Shown one piece after another: positions 22,907 through 32,535 of a stretch of DNA of 41,560 bases. The notes below the pieces were generated by a model. That model ran no database searches. It was not told the origin of the DNA and saw nothing but the letters and a program-made list of their open reading frames with translations. Origin of the DNA: Atopobiaceae bacterium (GTDB lineage: Bacteria > Actinomycetota > Coriobacteriia > Coriobacteriales > Atopobiaceae). The stretch covers positions 1 to 41,560 of the forward strand of contig JAUNEG010000017.1 of the NCBI GenBank assembly GCA_030525685.1, given 5' to 3'. A program made the translations under genes and the position numbers. The first letter of the stretch is position 1. Every line of letters begins with the position of its first letter.

Positions 22907-24196
22907 GTGTCGTCCAAGAAGACCATTAGAGTCGCCGAGCTCTTTGCGGGCGTCGGCGGATTTAGGCTGGGCCTCGAGGGATATCACAACCCTGACGAGC
23001 CAAACATGGAGTTGCCTGCGGCCGGTCCCTTCAAAACCGTCTGGGCCAATCAGTGGGAGCCGCCCGGAACGGAAGCCAAGCAGTTTGCCGCACGGTGCTA
23101 TCGTGCCCGCTTTGGCGAGAAGTCCGTTGTGAACGAGGACATTCACGAGGTTCTTGATACGTACGAGCGCGGAGAGGCGGACATCCCCGACGTAGATATG
23201 GTAGTGGGAGGCTTCCCGTGTCAGGACTATTCTGTTGCCAAGCCGCTTTCCCAGGCAGGTGGCATCGAGGGCAAGAAGGGTGTTCTGTGGTGGGACATCT
23301 ATCGGTTCCTCAAGTTGAAGAAGACCCCTCGGTACGTCCTGCTTGAAAACGTCGACCGTTTGCTCAAGAGCCCCGCCTCACAGCGGGGGCGCGACTTTGC
23401 AATCATCCTGTCCTGTCTTAACGACCTTGGATACTCGGTTGAGTGGCGCGTCGTGAACAGCGCCGAGTACGGATTTCCGCAACGGCGCAAACGTACGTAT
23501 ATCCTTGCGTACCTGACGGGGGAGGAATGGGACCTCGACAATCGGATTTCCCAGGGTCTGATGGCTCAGGCATTTCCGATTGTGACCCCCAGTCCTGAGG
23601 CAGTTCACCATGTGGATATTCCTGATGACCCCTACCTTGCAACCCGCGACTTCAACAAGGGGGGCAAAGTCTCACCGTTTATGGACGCGGGTGTCATGCA
23701 GGACGGCCATGTTGCGACTTGTAAGGTGGCTGAGGCATACGAGGGCGCTCGACGCGTGCTCGGGGACGTCCTTGTCGACGAGGCTGATGTTCCTTACGAG
23801 TTTTATATCGAGCCCGAGATGCTTCCGAAGTGGCAGTATCTCAAGGGCGCGAAGCGCGAGGATCGCGTTGACAAGAAGACGGGTTTCACATACAAGTATT
23901 CCGAGGGTGCGATGGCATTTCCCGATGCAGTCGACCGCCCGTCCCGAACGATTCTCACTGGAGAGGGCGGCCGGGGGGCCTCTCGTTTCAAGCACGTAAT
24001 CAAGACCGAGGACGGGCGCTATCGTCGACTTGTCCCGGATGAGCTCGACCAGCTGCAGGGCTTCCCTCGCGGATGGACCAATACCGGCATGTCCGATGGT
24101 CACCGCGCATTTTGTATGGGTAACGCCCTGGTTGTTGGCGTGCCCCACGCGATTGGAAGGGTAATCTCCGAGTTTGAAGGGAAGCGCCATGTCTGA
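22907..24196 (+). CDS. DNA (cytosine-5-)-methyltransferase of R-M system
   Basis: A C5-cytosine methyltransferase, 429 residues from GTG 22907. Motif I is RVAELFAGVGGFRLGL, motif IV GGFPCQDYS with the catalytic C105, motif VI LLENV, motif VIII QRRKR, and motif X GNALVVGVP near the end. It modifies the sequence cut by the adjoining endonuclease, presumably the C of GATC. I prefer the GTG at 22907 because GGAGA precedes it and the domain begins at once; an ATG at 22865 would add 14 residues. Its last eight bases overlap the next gene, which is unrelated, so the system has been fitted tightly into the core locus. Confidence 0.92.
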   Translation: MSSKKTIRVAELFAGVGGFRLGLEGYHNPDEPNMELPAAGPFKTVWANQWEPPGTEAKQFAARCYRARFGEKSVVNEDIHEVLDTYERGEADIPDVDMVVGGFPCQDYSVAKPLSQAGGIEGKKGVLWWDIYRFLKLKKTPRYVLLENVDRLLKSPASQRGRDFAIILSCLNDLGYSVEWRVVNSAEYGFPQRRKRTYILAYLTGEEWDLDNRISQGLMAQAFPIVTPSPEAVHHVDIPDDPYLATRDFNKGGKVSPFMDAGVMQDGHVATCKVAEAYEGARRVLGDVLVDEADVPYEFYIEPEMLPKWQYLKGAKREDRVDKKTGFTYKYSEGAMAFPDAVDRPSRTILTGEGGRGASRFKHVIKTEDGRYRRLVPDELDQLQGFPRGWTNTGMSDGHRAFCMGNALVVGVPHAIGRVISEFEGKRHV

Positions 24197-24551
24197 CGTA
24201 CTGTTTGTCGAGTATCCGAAGTGCAGCACCTGCAAGCGCGCGAAGGCGTGGCTGGATGCGCACGGCATCAGCTACATCGACCGCCACATCGTCGAGGACA
24301 ACCCGACGGCCGAGGAGCTTGCCGCGTGGCAGGAGCGCTCCGGCCTGCCCGTGCGTCGCTTCTTCAACACGAGCGGCGTGCTCTACCGCGAGCGCAACAT
24401 CAAGGCGCAGCTTGACGCCGGCATGTCGGACGCCGACGCCCTCGCGCTTCTCGCCGAGAACGGGATGCTGGTCAAGCGGCCGATCGTCGCGGGCGAGGAC
24501 TTCGTGCTCGTGGGCTTCCGCGAGGCCGAGTGGGAGAAGGCACTGCTGTAG
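24189..24551 (+). CDS. ArsC/Spx-family thioredoxin-fold protein
   Basis: A 120-residue member of the ArsC-like family (arsenate reductase/YffB/Spx). It has the N-terminal redox motif YPKCSTCKRAKAWLD (CxxC), DRHIVEDNPTAEEL, and the C-terminal LLAENGMLVKRPIV with the conserved Lys-Arg-Pro. Homologues reduce thiols or act as regulators; arsenate reductase activity cannot be told from sequence. The ATG at 24189 overlaps the methyltransferase gene and has GAAGGG upstream. No ars genes are nearby. Confidence 0.88.
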   Translation: MSDVLFVEYPKCSTCKRAKAWLDAHGISYIDRHIVEDNPTAEELAAWQERSGLPVRRFFNTSGVLYRERNIKAQLDAGMSDADALALLAENGMLVKRPIVAGEDFVLVGFREAEWEKALL

Positions 24552-24595
24552 CAAACGTCAGGCGAACACCTGTTTTCTAGTTGCGCGTGAGTCAC

Positions 24596-24630
24596 AAATC
24601 GAGGCCCCAGGGACGGGTCCCGATTTCTTT
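24596..24630 (+). terminator. Probable terminator after arsC-like gene
   Basis: AAATCGAGGCCC and GGGTCCCGATTT form a 12-bp stem with two mismatches, followed by CTTT. It is a weak terminator. The remaining gap up to 24776 contains one GGCGAGAAG motif and no gene. Confidence 0.55.
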
Positions 24631-24776
24631 GCAAGCCCCCTGCCTGCGGTTCTTCTCGCCTAATACAGCCGGCTCTAGTTGCCTTCTAGTTATCACGTAG
24701 TTATCAAGCGGGGCGCGAGGATATCGTGTCTGATGTCCGTGGCATACTGAATGGGAAGAACACGGAGGGGGATGCT

Positions 24777-24968
24777 ATGCTGACGCGCGAGTTCTGCGCC
24801 GAGAACATGCAGCTGGTGCCGGCGGCGGTCGCGGCCGGTGCGGCGCGCGCCGCCGGCCGCATCACGATCCTGCCCGGCGGCGGCATCACCTGGGAGAACG
24901 CCGAGCGCATCGCCGCTGAGCTGGGGGTCGGCGAGGTTCACGGCACCAAGATCGTGAGGCTCCCGTAA
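24777..24968 (+). pseudogene. cutC: CutC reduced by internal in-frame deletion
   Basis: A 63-codon frame that joins the N-terminal end of CutC (LTREFCAENMQLVPAAVAAGAAR) to its C-terminal end (ITILPGGGITWENAERIA, VGEVHGTKIV). CutC proteins are TIM barrels of about 210-250 residues linked to copper tolerance, so most of the barrel is missing. The frame is kept across the join in a repetitive GCGGC/GCCGG stretch near 24830-24860. GGAGGGG precedes the ATG and the stop overlaps the start of the pentapeptide-repeat gene (TAATG), so the remnant may persist because it couples translation of the next gene. Confidence 0.8.
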
Positions 24969-25648
24969 TGGCGCAGCCCCGCAGGGCGCGTCGCTTCGCC
25001 CAGGTCCGCGACGACCTCGGCTGCAACCTGAGCAAGGACGAGCTGCTCGCGGCCCTGTCCGCGCTGGACGCACACGTTGCCAACACGGCCTTCTCGGGCC
25101 TGGGGCTCTCGGACGTGGCGGCAAACGGGACGGTCTTCGAGAACGTGGTCTTCCGCAGCTGCACGTTCGAGCGCGTCAATCTCTCCAACTGCACGTTCAC
25201 CGACGTGCTCTTCTCGGGATGCCGCTTCGTGCGCGGCGATATGGGGCGCAGCTGGCTCAATCGCGTGGACCTTCGCAGCTGCTCCGCGCCGGGCCTGTCC
25301 TTCCTTAAGGGCCGGCTCTCCGGCGTCTCGCTGGCGGACAGCCAGCTCGCCTATGCGGACTTCTCGGAAGCGGCTGTCGACCAGCTCGTGGCGAGCGAGA
25401 CCAAGCTCTCCGAAGCGAGCTTCCACGCCACGCGCCTGCGCCACCTGGCGCTCGACGGCTGCGACCTCTCTCGTGCGACGTTCTTCCGCACGAGCCTCTC
25501 CGGCGTGGACCTCTCCACGTGCGACGTCTCAGGGCTGCGCGTCTCGAGCGACCTGCGCGAGCTGCGCGGCGCCGTCATAGGTTCCGACCAGGCCGTCGAG
25601 CTCATCGGGCTTCTTGGCATCCAGATCAAGGAGGAGGACTGGGCATGA
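24968..25648 (+). CDS. Pentapeptide-repeat protein
   Basis: A 226-residue protein. From about residue 45 to 200 it shows the A(D/N)LXX-type pentapeptide pattern (TVFENVVFRSCTFERVNLSN, SLADSQLAYADFSEA, CDLSRATFFRTSLSGVDLST), which forms a right-handed square helix. Qnr, MfpA and McbG of this class mimic DNA and protect gyrase; many others are uncharacterised. An N-terminal 40-residue helical part precedes the repeats. It overlaps the cutC remnant upstream and the thioesterase gene downstream, forming one operon. Gyrase protection is a possibility, not shown by the sequence. Confidence 0.88.
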   Translation: MAQPRRARRFAQVRDDLGCNLSKDELLAALSALDAHVANTAFSGLGLSDVAANGTVFENVVFRSCTFERVNLSNCTFTDVLFSGCRFVRGDMGRSWLNRVDLRSCSAPGLSFLKGRLSGVSLADSQLAYADFSEAAVDQLVASETKLSEASFHATRLRHLALDGCDLSRATFFRTSLSGVDLSTCDVSGLRVSSDLRELRGAVIGSDQAVELIGLLGIQIKEEDWA

Positions 25649-26055
25649 TTGACGAGAGCGCCCCGCTGGAGGAGGTCCAGCGGATCTTCAGGAACGACCG
25701 CTTTGCGACGGACGCGTGCGGCTGCCGCGTGGTTGAGGCCTCGCGCGGGCATGCGGTGTGCGAGTTTGACATCACGCCCGGGCATCGCAACGAGAAGGGC
25801 GGCGTCATGGGCGGCGCCATCTTCACGGTGGCGGACCTCGCCTTCGCCGTGGCGTCCAACGTGGGCGAGCCGGTGACGGTGTCTGTGAGCAGCTCGATTG
25901 AGTTCATGAGCGCCGCGAAGGGCGAGAAGCTCATCGCCACGGCGGACGTGGACAAGAACGGGCGCACGCTGGGGTTCTACACCTGTCTGGTCACCGACGA
26001 GCTGGGCACGCCCGTCGCCCGCGCCACGCAGACCTGCATGCACCTGCAGAAGTAG
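25645..26055 (+). CDS. PaaI-type hotdog thioesterase
   Basis: A 136-residue hotdog-fold protein. The central helix sequence NEKGGVMGGAIFTVADLAFAVASN and the strands VSVSSSIEFMSAAKGEKLIATADV are typical of PaaI/YbgC-like acyl-CoA thioesterases, which hydrolyse aromatic or other acyl-CoA esters. Start ATG 25645 overlaps the previous stop (ATGA) and follows GAGGAGGA. Substrate unknown; the gene neighbourhood gives no pathway. Confidence 0.88.
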   Translation: MIDESAPLEEVQRIFRNDRFATDACGCRVVEASRGHAVCEFDITPGHRNEKGGVMGGAIFTVADLAFAVASNVGEPVTVSVSSSIEFMSAAKGEKLIATADVDKNGRTLGFYTCLVTDELGTPVARATQTCMHLQK

Positions 26056-26072
26056 CGCGGCCGCGCGACGTC

Positions 26073-27257
26073 CTACGGCAGGGGCGGCAGCTGCTCGGGC
26101 ATGTTGCCCACGAGCGGGCGGACGTAGCGCAGGAAGTCCTCGGTGACGCCCATGCCGTCCTCGGAGATCCACTCCGCGGGGACGTGGCGCACCTGGTTGG
26201 CAACAGAGAGCACGTCGATGAGCTTGGTGCGCACCTCGTAGGGGTCGTCGGCGATGCGCTGGAGCGCGCACATCTTGACGCTCTCCCCGTCGAGGGCGGC
26301 GCGGGCGCTCGTGCCGCCGATCATGTAGGCCTCGTCGAGGTCCGTGCGGCTCACGACCTGGCTCGCGCAGCGCTGCAGGGTGGAGAGCTCCACCGCGCGC
26401 GTCTTGCAGCCGAGGCGCTCCTTGGTGACGGACGCGAGGTAGCGGCCGGTGCCGGAGAGCGTCGCCAGGTGGCCGAACTCGTCCACGCCAGCGCCGGGCG
26501 CGGCGAGCTCGCAGTAGAGCGTGCCGTCCGGCGTGCGGACGCCCTCGCTGACGCCCACCATGACGGTGTTCTTCTGCTCGAGGAGCTGTGCCAGGCGTTC
26601 CATGAGGACGTCCTCCACGAGCGGGACCTCGGGGAGGAGCACGAGGTCGGGCCTGGCGAGCGCGGAGGAGGCGGCGAGCCAGCCGGCGTCGCGGCCCATG
26701 ATCTCCACGAAGGTGACGCTCTTGAGGTCATAGACGTCGGCGTCGAGGGCCAGCCCGGCCATCGAGGTGGCCACGAAGCGCGCGGCGCTGCCGTAGCCGG
26801 GGGTGTGGTCGGTCCCCACGAGGTCGTTGTCGATGGTCTTGGGCACGCCGATGAAGCGGATGTCGCTCCCGGTGCTCTGACCATAGGCGGCAAGCTTGGA
26901 GATGGTGTCCATGGAGTCGTTGCCGCCGATATAGAGGACCGCAGAGGCCCCCAGCCGCTCAAAGCGCTCGAAGAGCCGCTGGTAGATGGTATCATCCGTT
27001 CCGGGCGCGGGGAGCTTGAAGCGGCAGCTCCCGAGCCAGCTCGCCGAGGTGTTACGAAGGAGCTCGAGGTCGACCCTGCTGACGAATGCCTCGTCGAGGC
27101 GCACGGAGCGGCCGTCGAGGAATCCCTGGATGCCGTAGCGCATGCCCTCGACGCGCGCCCCCTCGAGGATGCCCGCGGCAATCACGCCGGCGAGGCTCGC
27201 GTTGATGGCAGCGGTGGGCCCGCCCGACTGTCCTACCAGCACGCATCTCTCGGCCAT
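26073..27257 (-). CDS. 6-phosphofructokinase, probably PPi-dependent
   Basis: A 394-residue phosphofructokinase that makes fructose 1,6-bisphosphate in glycolysis. The signature YIGGNDSMDT replaces the GGDGS of ATP enzymes, and PKTIDNDL has Lys in place of the Gly of PGTIDND; both point to pyrophosphate as phosphoryl donor, as in many anaerobes. VEIMGRDAGWLA carries the catalytic region and substrate-binding Arg. The start at 27257 (MAERCVLVGQSGG) has GGGAGC upstream; a Met 13 codons earlier is poorly placed. It lies downstream of eno on the same strand but is separated by eno's terminator and an inverted repeat. Confidence 0.88.
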   Translation of the reverse strand: MAERCVLVGQSGGPTAAINASLAGVIAAGILEGARVEGMRYGIQGFLDGRSVRLDEAFVSRVDLELLRNTSASWLGSCRFKLPAPGTDDTIYQRLFERFERLGASAVLYIGGNDSMDTISKLAAYGQSTGSDIRFIGVPKTIDNDLVGTDHTPGYGSAARFVATSMAGLALDADVYDLKSVTFVEIMGRDAGWLAASSALARPDLVLLPEVPLVEDVLMERLAQLLEQKNTVMVGVSEGVRTPDGTLYCELAAPGAGVDEFGHLATLSGTGRYLASVTKERLGCKTRAVELSTLQRCASQVVSRTDLDEAYMIGGTSARAALDGESVKMCALQRIADDPYEVRTKLIDVLSVANQVRHVPAEWISEDGMGVTEDFLRYVRPLVGNMPEQLPPLP

Positions 27258-27338
27258 TTGGGGTGCTCCCTTCGTCGTTTGCGCTGCTGTAAGCATACCT
27301 CAGCGCATGGGCGGTGCGCGCCGGTGCGCACAAGAGCG

Positions 27339-27379
27339 GATAGTGCGAAAACCGGGAGCCGCGATTCTTTCGCACTATC
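27339..27379. repeat. Spaced inverted repeat upstream of pfk
   Basis: GATAGTGCGAAA (27339-27350) and TTTCGCACTATC (27368-27379) are perfect 12-base arms 17 bases apart, in the promoter region of the phosphofructokinase gene. It may be an operator or a small foldback. Confidence 0.65.
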
Positions 27380-27392
27380 GGGCTGATTGCAC

Positions 27393-27425
27393 AAAAGCGC
27401 GGCCTCGGATGGTCCGAGGCCGCGC
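27393..27425 (-). terminator. Terminator of eno
   Basis: A perfect 13-bp stem GCGCGGCCTCGGA/TCCGAGGCCGCGC is followed on the minus strand by TTTTGTG, 31 bases after the eno stop. Confidence 0.88.
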
Positions 27426-27456
27426 TCAAGGCTTGACGGTCTGTTTCCGCCTGGGT

Positions 27457-28770
<1,314 letters not shown>

Positions 28771-28831
28771 CTAACTTGTTTTGAGTATACCCTAACTAAC
28801 AATCGACATACCGCGACGCGGAACGCACACG

Positions 28832-28866
28832 AAAAAGGGGCGACGGCCTCGCGTGCCCGCCGCCCC
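28832..28866 (-). terminator. Terminator of 3-hydroxyacyl-CoA dehydrogenase gene
   Basis: Stem GGGGCGGCGGGC/GCCGTCGCCCC with loop ACGCGAG is followed on the minus strand by TTTTTC, 10 bases after the stop. Confidence 0.85.
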
Positions 28867-28875
28867 AACGCCACG

Positions 28876-29814
28876 CTAGCGATAGTCGTAAAAGCCCTTG
28901 CCCGCGGCGCGTCCGGTCTCCCCGCGGTCGATCTTCTCCTTCAGCAGGGCGGCGATGCGGCCCTTGAGGGTGGTGGGGTCGGCTGCGGCGGGGTCGAGCA
29001 GGGTGATGTTATAGGCGGTGGTCAGCCCGACGACGTCGAGGATCTGGAACGGGCCCGCCGGCGCGCCGGTGCCGAGCTTCCAGGCTCGGTCGATGTCCTC
29101 GACCGAGCCCACCTCGCCGGCCCAGAGCGCCTGCGCGGCGGTGAGGAAGGGCACGAGCATGCTGTTCAGCAGGTAGCCCGGCTGCTCCTTCATGACCTCG
29201 AGCGGCACCATGCGGATGCCCGCCGCAAACTCGACCACCTCGTCAAAGTGCGTCATGTCCGTGCCGGGGTGCGGCATGACCTCAGCGGTGGGGTTCTTCC
29301 AGATCTCGTTGGCAAAGTGCAGCGCGAGGTACTTCTCGGGGCGTCCGGTGTGCTCGGCGAAGGTGCTCGGCAGGAGCGTGGAGGAGTTGGTCACCACGAC
29401 GGTGCGCTCGGGCATGATGGGCGCCACGGCGGTGTAGAACTCGATCTTCTGCTGGGGGTTCTCGGCGATGCACTCGATCACGAGGTCGGCGTCGGAGAAG
29501 GCCTCCTCATAGCTCGTGGTGAGGCGCACGCCCTCGTAGGCGGCCTCGACGCGGGCCTTGGCGGCCTCGCAGGCCTCGGGCGTGACGTCCTCGCGGGCGA
29601 GAAGGCCATAGGCGTAGGCGGCGGGGTCGGTCTTCATGGCCTCGAGGGTGGCGAGGTAGACCTCGCGCAGGTGGTCGAGCTTGGGCTGACAGCGCTCGAT
29701 GGAGCCCTCCGAGCGGAGCCAGATGGTGACGTCGCACCCGCTGTAGGCGCACTGGAAGGCGATTTGGCTTCCGAGCACGCCGCCTCCGGCGACGGCGACC
29801 TTGGTGAACTTCAT
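28876..29814 (-). CDS. 3-hydroxyacyl-CoA dehydrogenase (HBD-like)
   Basis: A 312-residue NAD-dependent dehydrogenase. The N-terminal Rossmann motif is KVAVAGGGVLGSQIAFQCA; the catalytic His-Glu region is YLALHFANEIWKNPTAEVMPH (HF then N and E), and the C-terminal helical domain ends with GKGFYDYR, typical of the family. It would reduce acetoacetyl-CoA or oxidise 3-hydroxyacyl-CoA in butyrate or fatty-acid metabolism. No partner genes (thiolase, crotonase) are near, so the pathway is open. The start follows GGAAAGGAAG. Confidence 0.92.
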   Translation of the reverse strand: MKFTKVAVAGGGVLGSQIAFQCAYSGCDVTIWLRSEGSIERCQPKLDHLREVYLATLEAMKTDPAAYAYGLLAREDVTPEACEAAKARVEAAYEGVRLTTSYEEAFSDADLVIECIAENPQQKIEFYTAVAPIMPERTVVVTNSSTLLPSTFAEHTGRPEKYLALHFANEIWKNPTAEVMPHPGTDMTHFDEVVEFAAGIRMVPLEVMKEQPGYLLNSMLVPFLTAAQALWAGEVGSVEDIDRAWKLGTGAPAGPFQILDVVGLTTAYNITLLDPAAADPTTLKGRIAALLKEKIDRGETGRAAGKGFYDYR

Positions 29815-30004
29815 GGGGAACTTCCTTTCCGTTGGGTGCGGCGGGAGTCGCCGCGCGGTTACCCTCCTCCTACCCAGAAGCCTGTAACTATTTCACGCAC
29901 GTTCTTCTCGCATTCCGCGAGGGGCTCGGCGGACGATATACTAGGACGGTTGGCATGAACGCGGGCTGCGCGGGGGCGGCGGCTCCGCAGACGGGGAGGT
30001 GCTC

Positions 30005-31426
30005 ATGGGAGCGTTCTTTGGCGCGGTCTCGCATCGCGACGTTGCACTTGACGTGTTCTTTGGCGTTGACTATCACTCGCACCTTGGCACGCGCCGCGCC
30101 GGCATGGTGTCGTGCCGCGAGGGCGGCGGCTTCAACCGCCAGATCCACTCGATCGAGAACACGCCGTTCCGCACCAAGTTCGAGCACGACCTGCCCGCCC
30201 TCTCGGGCACGTGCGGCGTGGGCTGCATCTCAGACAACGACCCGCAGCCGCTGCTCGTCCGCTCCCACCTGGGGGTCTACGCCATATCCACGGTGGGCGC
30301 CATCGCCAACCAGGACGAGCTCGTGGCGCGCTTCGAGGAGGCGGGCCATCAGTTTGGCGCCATGGGCTCCGGCGCGGTCAACGTCAACGAGCTCGTGGCC
30401 GCGCTCATCAACTCTCAGGGGAGCATCGTCGACGGCATCCGCTACGCGCAGGATGAGATCGAGGGCTCGCTCACGCTGCTCATCATGACCGAGGACGGCA
30501 CGCTCATCGCCGCGCGCGACAAGATGGGCCGCCTGCCGGTCCTCATCGGCAAGGACGACGACGGCTACTGCGTGACCTTCGAGTCCTTCGCCTACGGCAA
30601 GCTCGGCTACGTCGACGCGTACGAGCTCGGCTCCGCGGAGATCGTGCGCATCACGGCGGACGGCTACGAGACGCTCTCCGAGCCGCGCGACGAGATGCGC
30701 ATCTGCGCGTTCCTCTGGGTCTACTACGGCTACCCCAACTCCGACTACGAGGGCGTCAACGTCGAGTGCATGCGCTACCGCAACGGCGCCATCATGGCCC
30801 GCGACGAGCGCGCGGCGGGGCTGCTCCCCGAGGTCGACTACGTGGCCGGCATGCCCGACTCGGGCCTTCCGCACGGCATCGGCTACGCCAACGAGTCCGG
30901 CGTGCCACTCGCGCGCCCGTTCGTGAAGTACACGCCCACCTGGCCGCGCTCCTTCATGCCCGCCAACCAGGAGGTCCGCAACCGCGTCGCCAAGATGAAG
31001 CAGATCCCCGTGCCCGAGCTCATCCGCGACAAGCGCCTGCTGCTCGTGGACGACTCCATCGTCCGCGGCACCCAGATGCGCGAGACGATCGACTTCCTGC
31101 GCGGCACCGGCGTCTCCGAGGTCCACATGCGCTCGGCCTGCCCGCCGATCATGTACGGCTGCAAGTTCCTCTCGTTCTCCCGCAGCCGCTCCGAGTACGA
31201 GCTCATCGCGCGCCGCAAGGTCCGCGAGCTCGAGGGCGACGAGGGCGAGAAGCACCTCGACGAGTACGCCGACGGCCGCAGCGAGCGCGGTCGCTGCCTG
31301 CTGCGCTCCATCTGCGAGGAGATGGGCTTCGACTCGCTGGAGTACCAGAGCCTGGACGGCATGCTCGAGGCGATCGGCATCGACCGCAAGAAGGTCTGCA
31401 CCTACTGCTGGACCGGCCGCGACTAG
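30005..31426 (+). CDS. PurF-like phosphoribosyltransferase lacking N-terminal Cys
   Basis: A 473-residue homologue of amidophosphoribosyltransferase. It has the class II glutaminase fold (YHSHLGTRRAGM, GTCGVGCISD) and the PRPP-binding loop RLLLVDDSIVRGTQMRET. True PurF has a catalytic cysteine at the N-terminus after processing; here the protein begins MGAFFGAVSHRD with no cysteine in that place. Similar sequences occur in Bacteroides-type anaerobes. It may use free ammonia, act with another glutaminase or have a different role. The start at 30005 has GGGGAGG upstream; no alternative start provides a cysteine. Confidence 0.85.
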   Translation: MGAFFGAVSHRDVALDVFFGVDYHSHLGTRRAGMVSCREGGGFNRQIHSIENTPFRTKFEHDLPALSGTCGVGCISDNDPQPLLVRSHLGVYAISTVGAIANQDELVARFEEAGHQFGAMGSGAVNVNELVAALINSQGSIVDGIRYAQDEIEGSLTLLIMTEDGTLIAARDKMGRLPVLIGKDDDGYCVTFESFAYGKLGYVDAYELGSAEIVRITADGYETLSEPRDEMRICAFLWVYYGYPNSDYEGVNVECMRYRNGAIMARDERAAGLLPEVDYVAGMPDSGLPHGIGYANESGVPLARPFVKYTPTWPRSFMPANQEVRNRVAKMKQIPVPELIRDKRLLLVDDSIVRGTQMRETIDFLRGTGVSEVHMRSACPPIMYGCKFLSFSRSRSEYELIARRKVRELEGDEGEKHLDEYADGRSERGRCLLRSICEEMGFDSLEYQSLDGMLEAIGIDRKKVCTYCWTGRD

Positions 31427-31539
31427 GCGCGCGCGGCGGGCCTTGGGCCCGCGCCCGGGGCGAGTCGGCAGCGGCGCGGGCAGACGTCGCAGACGGCGGT
31501 GTCGGCCACGGGCGCGCGGTCCTTCTCGCCCGCGCTCAT
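31423..31539 (-). pseudogene. Truncated AmmeMemoRadiSam radical SAM gene (amrS)
   Basis: The first 20-30 codons of a radical SAM gene: [23 protein letters not shown] ... CRLAPGA (quoted in parts), with the CxxCPRxC start typical of AmrS. The frame then runs through unrelated sequence to a stop that overlaps the purF-like stop. The rest of the gene is missing. Its ATG overlaps the TGA of the neighbouring AMMECR1 remnant, as in intact loci. Confidence 0.7.
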
Positions 31540-31685
31540 CTGTGGTGCTCCACGACGAAGCGCTCTATCGAGACGCCGTCCTCCGAGAGTGCGATGCCGC
31601 CCTTGCGCGCGGCAATGCGCAGCTGATCGTCGACGGCGTCGACGCCGTCGAGGTCCGGGAGCAGCAGGCCGCGCCGGCCGCGGGG
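31536..31685 (-). pseudogene. AMMECR1 (AmmeMemoRadiSam protein A) 3' remnant
   Basis: About 45 codons encode [20 protein letters not shown] and then [20 protein letters not shown], the C-terminal end of AMMECR1-type proteins. The upstream part of the gene is lost. Together with the amrS fragment this is the scar of a deleted AmmeMemoRadiSam operon. The region up to 31794 otherwise has no gene. Confidence 0.7.
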
Positions 31686-31794
31686 TCGCCGCCGCCCTCA
31701 TGCTCGGCGTGACGGTTTCGTTATGGTCGGCGACCCGCCGGGCGCAGTTGGTACTATTGTGTCCAGTCAAGGCGCGGAGAGAGGGGGGAGGCGC

Positions 31795-32502
31795 ATGACC
31801 GTGGTCCTTGTGGTGCTGGGTGTGCTCTCGATCGCCTACGGCCTGCTCATGGCCGCGCTCTACCCGGCGGGCGGCTTCTTCCTCGTGTGGGTCGCGCTGG
31901 GCGCGGCGCTGCTCGCGGCATGGCGCTTCCAGCCCGCGCGGCTGGCGATATGCGCCGTCTGCGTGGCGGGTCTTCTCGCCGCGGGCGCGCTCTCCGCGCT
32001 GATCGTGACCACCGCGGCGGCGACCCCGCCCGCCGGGCTCGACTGCCTGGTCGTGCTCGGCGCGGGGCTTCGCCCCGACGGGACGCCGACGGAGACGCTC
32101 CGGTATCGCCTCGACGCCGCGTTCGACTATCTCGAGGAGAACCCCGAGACCACCTGCGTCGTGTCGGGCGGCCAGGGCTTCGGCGAGTCTCGGACCGAGG
32201 CGGATGCCATGGCCGACTACCTGGCGGGAAGGGGGCTCGACGCGGAGCGCGTCACCAAGGAGGAGCTCTCGACCACCACGGCCGAGAACATCCGCAACTC
32301 CACGGGGCTTCTCGCCCCGGGCGCGTCGGTCGCCGTGGTCACCAACGACTTCCACCTCTACCGCGCGCTGCGCATCGCGCACGAGAACGGGCTGCCGGAG
32401 GCATACGGCCTGGCAGCCCGCACGAACCCGCTCTATCTTCCCCAGGCGACGCTGCGCGAGTGCTTCGCGGTCGCGAAGGACGCCCTCGTCGGCAACATAT
32501 GA
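31795..32502 (+). CDS. YdcF/SanA-like DUF218 membrane protein
   Basis: A 235-residue protein. Residues 1-80 contain three hydrophobic helices; the DUF218 domain follows: CLVVLGAGLRPDGTPTETLRYRLDAA, VVSGGQGFGESRTEADAMADYL, LSTTTAENIRNS, VAVVTNDFHLYRA. The conserved Arg, Glu and His residues of the family are present. Homologues (SanA, YdcF, ElyC) act in envelope biogenesis; the exact reaction is unknown. The start ATG 31795 follows GAGGGGGGAGG. It ends in a hairpin shared with the convergent icd gene. Confidence 0.9.
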   Translation: MTVVLVVLGVLSIAYGLLMAALYPAGGFFLVWVALGAALLAAWRFQPARLAICAVCVAGLLAAGALSALIVTTAAATPPAGLDCLVVLGAGLRPDGTPTETLRYRLDAAFDYLEENPETTCVVSGGQGFGESRTEADAMADYLAGRGLDAERVTKEELSTTTAENIRNSTGLLAPGASVAVVTNDFHLYRALRIAHENGLPEAYGLAARTNPLYLPQATLRECFAVAKDALVGNI

Positions 32503-32530
32503 TTCAAAAGGGGACAGGCCCCTTTGAATC
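32501..32530. terminator. Bidirectional terminator-like hairpin
   Basis: GATTCAAAAGGGG and CCCCTTTGAATC pair with one bulged A around ACAGG. The hairpin begins in the stop codon of the YdcF-like gene and lies six bases from the stop of icd, so it probably serves both. Confidence 0.75.
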
Positions 32531-32535
32531 ATTTG

